A stretch of 6,429 nucleotides of DNA from Pseudonocardiales bacterium (GTDB lineage: Bacteria > Actinomycetota > Actinomycetes > Mycobacteriales > Pseudonocardiaceae). Location: assembly GCA_025465385.1 (NCBI GenBank), contig JAODNG010000474.1, positions 1 through 6,429 of the forward strand, read 5' to 3'. A program made the position numbers and the translations under genes. The notes beneath the pieces are model-generated. The model was not told the DNA's origin, did no database searches, and saw only the letters and a list, made by a program, of their open reading frames with translations. Of this stretch, positions 1-5,307 are shown one piece after another (the first letter of the stretch is position 1; every line of letters begins with the position of its first letter).

Positions 1-62
1 ACCGTCGTCTTGCCCGCGCCAGGAGCACCGGAGACGAGGACCACGCAGCGCGTCGCTGTCAC
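1..62 (-). CDS. P-loop NTPase/kinase, N-terminal fragment (runs off left edge)
   Basis: Only the first 20 codons are in the window. Reading the minus strand from GTG at 62-60, a short hydrophobic strand (CVVLVSG) leads straight into GAPGAGKTT, a canonical Walker A motif (GxxGxGKT/S) that binds the phosphates of ATP or GTP. A P-loop at residues 12-19 right after a beta strand is typical of small kinases and AAA-type nucleotide-binding proteins, but the part that would fix the family lies outside the window. The start is supported by a GTGA overlap: the GTG shares bases with the TGA (61-59) that ends the degraded acetyltransferase frame upstream, the usual sign of translational coupling. No Shine-Dalgarno is visible. 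It looks like the fourth gene of the XRE-DUF397-GNAT operon. The P-loop is clear; the substrate and exact family are unknown. Confidence 0.65.
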   Translation of the reverse strand, partial: MTATRCVVLVSGAPGAGKTT

Positions 63-356
63 ACCAACATGATGCAGCCACGCCACTGGCGGCCAAGTCC
101 CCGATTCCTGTGCTCGGGTCGCACGTACAGGCGACAACAAGCCCGAGTGCTCGTATCTGGTCAATCCCAGCGACCAGCACGATGCCGCGCGGAGGCCGGC
201 AGGCCGGCGAGTAAAGCCGTCGAGGTACTCACTGATCGATGCGGGCGAGCTCGCCGGCAGGCGATGCTGCGGCCAACCATCGGGTAGCCGCAGGTACTCC
301 TCCAGCAGTGTGCGAGCGGTATCCCAGTCGGGCTTCGAGCTGACCGATCGGATCAC
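59..356 (-). pseudogene. Degraded GNAT N-acetyltransferase remnant (frameshifted, shortened)
   Basis: No single frame encodes a normal protein here, but pieces of a GNAT acetyltransferase appear in order in different frames. From GTG 356 the first frame gives an N-terminus with DWDTARTLLEEYLRLPDGW (to about 273). A second frame gives AGELARID (about 258-235) and PPRGIVLVAGIDQ (about 195-157). A third gives RLYVRPEHRNRGLGRQ (133-86), a textbook GNAT motif A with the acetyl-CoA pyrophosphate loop R-x-x-G-x-G, and then stops at TGA 61-59. GNAT proteins are usually about 150 residues; under 100 codons remain, so the strand linking VLVA to RLYV and most of the region after motif A are missing as well as frameshifted. 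The GTG lies 2 nt after the DUF397 stop, and the terminal TGA overlaps the next start, so operon layout survives. The first frame also stays open straight through into the P-loop gene; a translated fusion is possible but would lack GNAT motif A. Assembly errors could explain frameshifts but not the short length. Confidence 0.68.
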
Positions 357-358
357 TG

Positions 359-622
359 TTAGTCGAGGAGGTGGTCGAAGTCTCCGTTCTTGGCGCCGGC
401 AATGAAGGCGGCCATCTCGTGTCGGTCGAAGATGAGGGTGCGCGCCTTGCGCTCGGCTGAGGGGAGCTTGTCGTCCTGGAAGCCGATCAGGCCTACGGAC
501 ACAGTGAACGACAAGCAGCCACCGTTGGCGTTGCTGAAGGTCGATTTTGTGTACCGTCCATTGATTACGGCGTCGTACTGCGTGTCGTCGAACAGGGGAT
601 ACGGGTTGGTTGCGCGGGCCAC
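359..622 (-). CDS. DUF397 domain protein (partner of XRE regulator)
   Basis: This 87-residue protein shows the DUF397 pattern: a central YTKSTFSNANGGCLSF segment (residues 24-39, the family's S-x-x-S...G-x-C-hydrophobic core) and the C-terminal signature AAFIAGAKNGDFD (71-83), matching the usual eW-x-x-F-x-x-G-x-K-x-G-x-F-D ending. The start is GTG at 622-620, with GGAGGAG about 8 nt upstream (around 633-639) inside the end of the XRE gene; only 4 nt separate the two genes, so they are co-transcribed. DUF397 proteins are small and almost confined to actinobacteria, nearly always beside a DUF5753 XRE regulator. In Streptomyces such pairs (Scr1/Scr2, WhiJ-type clusters) affect antibiotic production and development, and they have been discussed as toxin-antitoxin-like or regulator/antagonist pairs. 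The molecular activity is not established. It is more divergent than average at its N-terminus (NPYPLFDDTQYDAVING). Confidence 0.88.
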   Translation of the reverse strand: MARATNPYPLFDDTQYDAVINGRYTKSTFSNANGGCLSFTVSVGLIGFQDDKLPSAERKARTLIFDRHEMAAFIAGAKNGDFDHLLD

Positions 623-626
623 TGGG

Positions 627-1496
627 TCACAACTCCTCCATGACTTCGCGGATCAGGACCTGTGACTCCCGGGCTGAGAGAGCCTGGGCCAGAGCCGCGT
701 CGAAGGTGTACGTGCACTGCCGCACGGGGCTGCGATCCTCGTAAATCCGCTGTGCCGTGTCGCTGTCCACATACACCACGTCGCCGTCGAGGTCATGCGG
801 GAACTCGAAGATCACGAAGTTATCGGAACCGGGCAACGCTCCAGCGCTGAAGGGCAGGATGTGGATCGTCACCGGGTACTCCTGAGTCACATCGATCAAG
901 TGTCGTAGCTGCTCACGCATGACGTCTCGGCCGCCCACCAGGGTACGGATGACTCCCTCAGTCATGACAGCCACCAGGCCTTGGAAACCATCGCCACTGA
1001 GCCGCTGCTGACGACGCAACCGCAGCTCTGCCATCCGATCCACGTTGATTGGTGCGACGAAGGCCCGGCCGTTACCGATCACCGCCTCCGCATAAGCTCG
1101 GGTCTGCAGCAGCCCCTGCACGAATGCGAGGTCGTAGCTGCGCACTGTGGTGGCGTCCTCACCGATCTCGACCAGCATCTCGACAGCTTCAGTCACGATG
1201 TCCGAGTACTCCTGCCACCAGCCCGTCTCGTCGGCGCGACGGCGCAGATCGTCGAACTTCTGTGCCTGCTCGGCGTCAACTTCGAGCACCGTTCCGATCC
1301 GTTGCAGGTGATCTGGGGTGATCCGGCCGAGACCGGACTCCACCCGCGACAGGTACGCGGCGGAAATGCGGCGCTGGTTGGGCTGGTCGGCGTTCATGAG
1401 CTCGACCAGCTTCTCCTGGCTGAGCTGGGCATCGTCGCGGAGTCGACGGATCTGCTTGCCTAACCGGCGGGACCTGATCGTCTTTCGTAATGCCAC
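627..1496 (-). CDS. XRE-family HTH regulator with DUF5753 domain
   Basis: A 289-residue putative transcription factor of a size typical for the family. Residues about 12-73 form an HTH_XRE domain: LSQEKLVELM as helix 2 and SAAYLSRVESG (46-56) as the recognition helix. An unusual basic insert (NADQPNQRR) sits between the HTH helices. Residues about 105-280 form DUF5753, recognised by YDLAFVQGLLQTRAYAEAV (121-139), the RQQRL segment and FVIFEFP (227-233). DUF5753 is thought to be a sensor or interaction domain; its ligand is unknown. The start is GTG at 1496-1494: GGGAGG lies only 4 nt upstream and an in-frame TGA just beyond excludes a longer protein. It is the first gene of the operon with DUF397, the GNAT remnant and the P-loop gene. 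WhiJ/Scr1-type regulators are the nearest characterised relatives; target genes cannot be read from sequence, but autoregulation from the shared intergenic region is likely. Confidence 0.9.
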   Translation of the reverse strand: MALRKTIRSRRLGKQIRRLRDDAQLSQEKLVELMNADQPNQRRISAAYLSRVESGLGRITPDHLQRIGTVLEVDAEQAQKFDDLRRRADETGWWQEYSDIVTEAVEMLVEIGEDATTVRSYDLAFVQGLLQTRAYAEAVIGNGRAFVAPINVDRMAELRLRRQQRLSGDGFQGLVAVMTEGVIRTLVGGRDVMREQLRHLIDVTQEYPVTIHILPFSAGALPGSDNFVIFEFPHDLDGDVVYVDSDTAQRIYEDRSPVRQCTYTFDAALAQALSARESQVLIREVMEEL

Positions 1497-1521
1497 TGAG
1501 CCTCCCGTACAAGATCATGAA

Positions 1522-1571
1522 AGTTGCAGTGTATATGCCTGGATGTTATCGTCTAGTTGCACGCAAGCTAG
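1522..1571. promoter_or_regulatory. Putative operator/divergent promoter region of XRE operon and 1711 gene
   Basis: The heptamer AGTTGCA occurs twice in the same orientation, at 1522-1528 and 1555-1561, 33 bp apart (about three helical turns). The second copy lies in a near-palindrome, CTAGTTGC-AC-GCAAGCTAG (1553-1571), with one extra G in the right arm. A weak minus-strand promoter, TAGACG (1555-1550), 16-nt spacer, TACACT (1533-1528), would start the XRE operon about 30 nt before its GTG and is framed by the two heptamers. In the other direction TTGCAC (1557-1562) with TATCCA (1581-1586) at 18 nt could serve the divergent gene. The repeats are direct observations; their role as XRE binding sites is inferred from position. 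Confidence 0.4.
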
Positions 1572-1702
1572 TCGTAAGCCTATCCACGTGCTGGCGCGAT
1601 CTGGAGGCGCCGCACCGCGTTCCAGCAACTCACTCAAGATGACGGTGGCACCGGCCTTGGCCTCCCCAGATCGGCCGGGGCCATCGTCTACCAGCAAAAG
1701 CG

Positions 1703-1710
1703 GTGATCAC
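1703..1710. repeat. GTGATCAC palindromic octamer touching start codon
   Basis: A perfect 8-bp palindrome ends on the base before the ATG at 1711. The same octamer begins on the base after this gene's stop codon (2137-2144). No other leader element such as a strong Shine-Dalgarno is visible, so the octamer occupies the place where a ribosome-binding site would be expected. Confidence 0.5.
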
Positions 1711-2136
1711 ATGACGGAGCTACCGCCGGTGGTAGAACAGCTGCTGCTCGAGGTCGTCGCGGATGGGTTCACGGTCTACTGCTGCGGTCCCCGAACTGCA
1801 CCGACTGCGCTGGCCGCCTCCTACGAGTGGCCGGACTACGTCGATCAGCTGACCATCCGCAGCTGCGAACGGGTCGCTGCGGCGCGGGTTCCCAAGCTGG
1901 GTCGGGTGGATGTGTTCGCGCCCGAGGTAGTCGTCTGGGCCTACGAAGGTCCCGCGGAGCACACCGTGCGCGCACTGCTCAACCTGGTGCACCCGCAACA
2001 CCCGGACGCACCGATTGAGATCTACCCGGCACCACGGACCCTGCTGTTGCCCCGGCATGAGCAGCGCCCGATGACGATCCGGCTTCCGTCGGCGAGCCGG
2101 ATCGGAGCACGCGGGGCACGGCTCGCCAGCTGGTGA
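1711..2136 (+). CDS. Uncharacterised actinobacterial protein, divergent from XRE operon
   Basis: A 141-residue protein without recognisable catalytic or DNA-binding motifs, signal peptide or membrane segment. Notable segments are FTVYCCGP (20-27, adjacent cysteines 24-25), LAASYEWPDYVDQLTIR (34-50), VDVFAPEVVVWAYEGP (67-81) and a proline/histidine-rich stretch HPQHPDAPIEIYPAP (94-108). I have a general recollection of similar short proteins beside XRE/DUF397 loci in Pseudonocardiaceae and relatives, with conserved YCCGP, SYEW and WAYEGP blocks, but no function is known to me. I chose ATG 1711 because conserved-looking sequence begins with MTELPPVVEQLLL; an in-frame ATG at 1639 would add 24 low-complexity residues. 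There is no good Shine-Dalgarno before 1711, so translation may be weak or the transcript leader unusual. Codon use is GC3-rich and coding-like. Its divergent placement suggests co-regulation with the XRE operon. The last dozen residues (RIGARGARLASW) look unstructured. Confidence 0.72.
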   Translation: MTELPPVVEQLLLEVVADGFTVYCCGPRTAPTALAASYEWPDYVDQLTIRSCERVAAARVPKLGRVDVFAPEVVVWAYEGPAEHTVRALLNLVHPQHPDAPIEIYPAPRTLLLPRHEQRPMTIRLPSASRIGARGARLASW

Positions 2137-2144
2137 GTGATCAC
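2137..2144. repeat. GTGATCAC palindromic octamer touching stop codon
   Basis: This is the second copy of the octamer found at 1703-1710, starting directly after the TGA at 2134-2136. A third copy lies inside etfD at 3243-3250, where the bases also encode ordinary residues, so the octamer is not unique to this gene's borders. Confidence 0.5.
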
Positions 2145-2266
2145 TTGGTTGGTCGGTAACGCTCGAACCGATGCGGAACAGTGCCTATGCCAGCGTGCCC
2201 GTGAGCTGTCTAGCTACTACCGAGTAACGAGCCGTAGTGTGCGACTAGGAGAACGTGGGGCACCGC

Positions 2267-2275
2267 GGGGAGGTG
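2267..2275 (+). promoter_or_regulatory. Shine-Dalgarno that decides the etfD start
   Basis: GGGGAGG (2267-2273) lies 8 nt before GTG 2282 and 11 nt before ATG 2285; the overlapping GAGGTG (2270-2275) is 9 nt before the ATG. The longer reading from GTG 2255 has AGGAG (2247-2251) only 3 nt upstream, which is too tight. This favours initiation at 2282/2285 over 2255. Confidence 0.6.
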
Positions 2276-2284
2276 GACGCCGTG

Positions 2285-4495
2285 ATGGCAACGCGACTGG
2301 TGATCGGCCTGGGGCTGACCGTCCTGACGCTTGTCTTCGCCGGCCGGCGGGTGTGGTGGCTGTACACCCTGATCCGTTCCGGGCAGCCGACGGGTGGCCG
2401 CGCCGCGGACCTCGGCGCGCGGTTACGGACGCAGCTCGTTGAGGTGTTCGGGCAACGGCGGTTGTTGCGCTGGACGATCCCCGGCTTGGCGCACTTCTTC
2501 ACCTTCTGGGGCTTTGTCGTCCTGATCACCGTCTACATCGAGGCCTACGGGGTGCTGTTCAACGAGAACTTCGCCATCCCGCTGATCGGGCACTCGCCGG
2601 TACTGGGTTTCCTCCAGGACTTCATTGCGCTGGCCGTGCTGGCGTCGATCATCACGTTCGCGATCATGCGGATTCAGCAGGCGCCGGAGCGCAGGCAGCG
2701 GGCATCGCGGTTCTACGGCTCGCACGCCAGCGGCGCGTGGCTGATCCTATTCATGATCTTCAACGTGATCTGGACGTTATTCCTCTTCCGGGGCACCGAG
2801 GTCAACAACGGCACCTTCCCCTACCGCTCCGGTGCGTTCGCCTCAGACGCCGCCGGTGCGCTGCTGGCCCCACTGGGTGCGGCAACCAATCAGGTACTGG
2901 AAACCGTCGGGCTGCTGTTGCACATCGGCGTCATGTTGGCATTTCTGATGATCGTGCTGTACTCCAAGCACCTGCACATCTTTATCGCGCCGATCAACGT
3001 GGCAGCCAAGCGGATGCCCAAGGCGCTGGGTCCATTGCTGCCGATGGAATCCGGTGGCAAACAGATCGACTTTGAGGACCCGGGCGAGGACGACGTCTTC
3101 GGTCGCGGCAAGATCGAGGACTTCACCTGGAAGGGCATGCTGGACTTCGCGACCTGCACCGAGTGCGGTCGCTGCCAGAGCCAGTGCCCGGCGTGGAACA
3201 CCGCCAAGCCACTGTCCCCCAAGCTCGTGATCATGGATCTGCGTGATCACCTGTTCGCCAAGGCGCCCTACCTGATCGGCGACCAGGCAGTACCGGACCA
3301 CAGCGATGTCGACGTGCTGGCGCTGGCGGCGGGCAACGGGCACCACGTGCCCGAGTCGGGCTTCGCCCGGGTTCCCGGATCTGGTCCGGAGCAAGCTGCC
3401 CGGCCGCTGGTGGGCAGCGCGGAGGTGGGCGGAGTGATCGATCCCGACGTGCTGTGGTCGTGCACCACCTGCGGGGCCTGCGTGGAGCAATGCCCGGTGG
3501 ACATCGAGCACGTCGACCATATCGTCGACATGCGGCGCTACCAGGTGCTCATCGAGGCGGAGTTCCCCACCGAGCTCGGCACGCTGTTCCGCAATCTGGA
3601 GAACAAGGGCAACCCGTGGGGACAGAACCAGTCCGCCCGGATGGACTGGGCGAAGGGCCTGGACTTCGACGTCCCGCAGTTGACCGAAGAGACGTTGCCC
3701 GCGGACGTGGAGTACCTCTTCTGGATCGGCTGCGCTGGCGCCTATGACGACAACGCCAAGCGCACGGTGCGGGCCACCGCCGAGCTGCTGCACATCGCCG
3801 GCGTCAACTACGTGGTGCTGGGAGACGGTGAGACGTGCACCGGGGACCCCGCCCGCCGATCGGGCAATGAATTCGTCTTCCAGATGCTGGCGCAGCAGAA
3901 CGTCGAGGTGCTCAACACCGCCTTCGAGGGCAGGGAGCCGGGCCGTCGCAAGATCGTGACGACCTGCCCGCACTGCTTCAACACCTTGGGCCGGGAGTAC
4001 CCGCAGCTCGATGGCCACTACGAGGTGGTGCACCACACTCAGCTGCTCAACCAACTGGTTCGGGACAAGCGGCTCGTGCCGGTCCCGGCGGCCGACGGAC
4101 CTGCGGTCACCTACCACGATCCGTGCTATCTGGGCAGGCACAACGAGGTCTACTCACCGCCGCGTGAGCTGGTCGGCGCGTCCGGTGCGCAGCTGACTGA
4201 GATGCCGCGCCACGGTGACCGTTCGATGTGCTGCGGCGCCGGGGGCGCCCGGATGTGGATGGAGGAGCGCATCGGCAAGCGGGTCAACTTGGATCGGGTC
4301 GATGAGGCGATCGCCACCGGGACGTCCGCGATCGCTACCGGTTGCCCGTTCTGCCGGGTCATGCTCACCGACGGCCTCACCACCCGCGAGTCCGAGGGCA
4401 CCGCCGCCAAAACGACCGAGGTCCTCGACGTAGCTCAGCTCTTACTCACCAGCGTCAAGCGAGGCGCACCAACACCGCCAATCGGTTCCGAATAA
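2285..4495 (+). CDS. etfD: EtfD-type ETF:menaquinone oxidoreductase, membrane Fe-S protein
   Basis: A 736-residue integral membrane oxidoreductase counted from ATG 2285 (GTG 2282 or 2255 would add 1 or 10 residues). Five hydrophobic segments (about 4-22, 63-92, 106-128, 150-170, 208-233) form a NarI-like cytochrome b module; His70, His213, His229 and His231 are candidate haem ligands. Two ferredoxin-type 4Fe-4S motifs follow: C291/C294/C297/C301 and C393/C396/C399/C403, both CxxCxxCxxxCP. Two cysteine-rich CCG (heterodisulfide-reductase type) domains complete it. The first has C483, a CTGDPARRSGNE block in place of CCG (C518), and C561/C564. The second has C614, CCGAGG (649-654) and C687/C690. 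The layout and length match mycobacterial Rv0338c (EtfD), which with the EtfBA flavoprotein is required to pass electrons from acyl-CoA dehydrogenases to menaquinone during fatty-acid use. No etfA/etfB is in the window and the gene appears monocistronic. HdrD/GlpC-like oxidoreductases are the main alternative. No convincing promoter is visible in the 145-bp leader. Confidence 0.9.
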   Translation: MATRLVIGLGLTVLTLVFAGRRVWWLYTLIRSGQPTGGRAADLGARLRTQLVEVFGQRRLLRWTIPGLAHFFTFWGFVVLITVYIEAYGVLFNENFAIPLIGHSPVLGFLQDFIALAVLASIITFAIMRIQQAPERRQRASRFYGSHASGAWLILFMIFNVIWTLFLFRGTEVNNGTFPYRSGAFASDAAGALLAPLGAATNQVLETVGLLLHIGVMLAFLMIVLYSKHLHIFIAPINVAAKRMPKALGPLLPMESGGKQIDFEDPGEDDVFGRGKIEDFTWKGMLDFATCTECGRCQSQCPAWNTAKPLSPKLVIMDLRDHLFAKAPYLIGDQAVPDHSDVDVLALAAGNGHHVPESGFARVPGSGPEQAARPLVGSAEVGGVIDPDVLWSCTTCGACVEQCPVDIEHVDHIVDMRRYQVLIEAEFPTELGTLFRNLENKGNPWGQNQSARMDWAKGLDFDVPQLTEETLPADVEYLFWIGCAGAYDDNAKRTVRATAELLHIAGVNYVVLGDGETCTGDPARRSGNEFVFQMLAQQNVEVLNTAFEGREPGRRKIVTTCPHCFNTLGREYPQLDGHYEVVHHTQLLNQLVRDKRLVPVPAADGPAVTYHDPCYLGRHNEVYSPPRELVGASGAQLTEMPRHGDRSMCCGAGGARMWMEERIGKRVNLDRVDEAIATGTSAIATGCPFCRVMLTDGLTTRESEGTAAKTTEVLDVAQLLLTSVKRGAPTPPIGSE

Positions 4496-4527
4496 CGCTT
4501 CCCGCTTAGGGCGAAACCGCTATTCGG
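4488..4527. terminator. Possible bidirectional terminator spanning both convergent stop codons
   Basis: CCGAATA (4488-4494) and TATTCGG (4521-4527) are a perfect 7-bp inverted repeat. It overlaps the etfD TAA (4493-4495) and the TAG of the convergent ClpC2-like gene (4522-4520). Inside, after one mismatch, CG/CG (4496-4497 with 4518-4519) and CCC/GGG (4501-4503 with 4509-4511) can also pair. The intergenic gap is only 24 nt and holds no better hairpin. There is no strong T tract, so intrinsic termination is uncertain. Confidence 0.35.
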
Positions 4528-5251
4528 TTCCAGATGGCGATTTCTCTAGCAGAATGAGCACGTTGTCGCGGAGCTGGTTGAGGTTCGCGCCCAGCTTGAC
4601 TAGCACCTGGGCAGCGAGGCCCTCACCCTCGCGAATCAATCCGAGCAGGACGTGCTCGGTGCCGAGAAAGTTGTGGCCAAGGTGCAAAGCCTCGCGAAGC
4701 GCGAGCTCCAGCACCTTCTTGGCCCGCGGTGTGAACGGTATGTGACCTCGTGGCATCGCCTGACCACAACCGACAGTCTCCTCGACCTCGGCGCGGACAG
4801 CATCCAGCGTAATGCCGGCCCGCTGCAGAGCTTGCGCAGCGACGCCCCCACCTTCCGCAAGCAGACCTAACAGAAGGTGTTCAGTGCCCATGTAGTTATG
4901 GCGCAACGTCCGGGCCTCTTCCTGGCCGAGCACAACCGCCTGTCGCGCTGCAGAAGTGAACCGCTTGAACATATGCCCCACGGCAGATTCGGCGCCGACG
5001 ACAAACTTGCCGATCAGCGAGCGCAACGCGGAATGGCGCTGCTGCGCCGCCTGCTTGCTGACACCGAGCGCGGTGCCGATCTGGGACCACGAGCAGCCGG
5101 TGGCACGTGCCTGCTGGACGAAATGGTCGAGCAGCTTCTCCCCGACGTCGGCCAACTCCTGTTGGCGCCGCGCCGCGTCGGCCAGCAAGTCAAGCGGGTC
5201 AAGGCTCGGCGTTCGAGCCCGGGTTTGGCTGATTAGTTCGTCGAGTGTCAT
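4520..5251 (-). CDS. clpC2: ClpC2-like protein: HTH fused to ClpC1-type N-terminal domain
   Basis: A 243-residue protein with no Walker motif, so not an unfoldase itself. Residues 1-50 are helical, with an HTH at about 51-76 (GCSWSQIGTALGVSKQAAQQ). From residue 94 the sequence follows the N-terminal domain of actinobacterial ClpC1: repeat 1 at 94-161 (MFKRFTSAARQAVVLGQEEA...) and repeat 2 at 173-235 (FTPRAKKVLELALREALHLG...), both with the GTEHLLLGL/GTEHVLLGL Clp_N signature. Phe95 and Phe173 align with ClpC1 Phe2 and Phe80, residues contacted by cyclomarin A. Mycobacterial Rv2667 (ClpC2) has the same order, including an HTH of similar wording; ClpC2 is reported to bind Clp-targeting peptide antibiotics, shield ClpC1 and control its own expression. 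A similar role is inferred here. The ATG at 5251 has no Shine-Dalgarno and sits 6 nt after a -10, implying a leaderless mRNA. It lies 56 nt downstream of dcd and converges on etfD. A ClpC3 assignment is not excluded. Confidence 0.85.
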   Translation of the reverse strand: MTLDELISQTRARTPSLDPLDLLADAARRQQELADVGEKLLDHFVQQARATGCSWSQIGTALGVSKQAAQQRHSALRSLIGKFVVGAESAVGHMFKRFTSAARQAVVLGQEEARTLRHNYMGTEHLLLGLLAEGGGVAAQALQRAGITLDAVRAEVEETVGCGQAMPRGHIPFTPRAKKVLELALREALHLGHNFLGTEHVLLGLIREGEGLAAQVLVKLGANLNQLRDNVLILLEKSPSGTE

Positions 5252-5299
5252 GCGTCAACTATCACTTGACGCTGGTTCCTCGTCAAGAATTGGTTGACG
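5252..5299 (-). promoter_or_regulatory. Leaderless promoter of clpC2-like gene with tandem CGTCAA-N7-TTGACG operators
   Basis: On the minus strand, TTGACG (5286-5281), a 17-nt spacer and GATAGT (5263-5258) form a good promoter; 6 nt later comes the ATG (5251), so transcription should begin at or next to the start codon. Two perfect inverted repeats cover it: GCGTCAA-N7-TTGACGC (5252-5272) encloses the -10, and CGTCAA-N7-TTGACG (5281-5299) includes the -35. Both have a 7-nt spacer and their centres are 28 bp apart. The N7 layout resembles HspR/HAIR sites (CTTGAGT-N7-ACTCAAG) but the half-site differs. Binding of the gene's own HTH protein is the simplest inference. Confidence 0.75.
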
Positions 5300-5307
5300 C
5301 AGTCGGG

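Noticed and set aside
69..287. Plus-strand open frame of 72 codons
   Set aside because: It lies opposite the GNAT remnant, is arginine/proline-rich without motifs, and has no ribosome-binding site.
981..1463. Plus-strand open frame of 160 codons
   Set aside because: It is a shadow of the XRE regulator on the opposite strand; its protein shows no family features.
2255..2284. Longer etfD start at GTG 2255
   Set aside because: Its Shine-Dalgarno is only 3 nt away and the added residues (MGHRGEVDAV) are polar before the first membrane helix; GTG 2282 or ATG 2285 has better spacing.
2137..2442. Plus-strand open frame starting at the GTG directly after the 1711 gene's stop
   Set aside because: It overlaps the etfD start by more than 150 nt in another frame, has a composition typical of non-coding GC-rich frames, and no motif.
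2843..4141. Long open frame (432 codons) on the minus strand opposite etfD
   Set aside because: It mirrors the codon phase of a high-GC gene and encodes no recognisable motif, while the plus strand carries all the iron-sulfur and membrane signatures.
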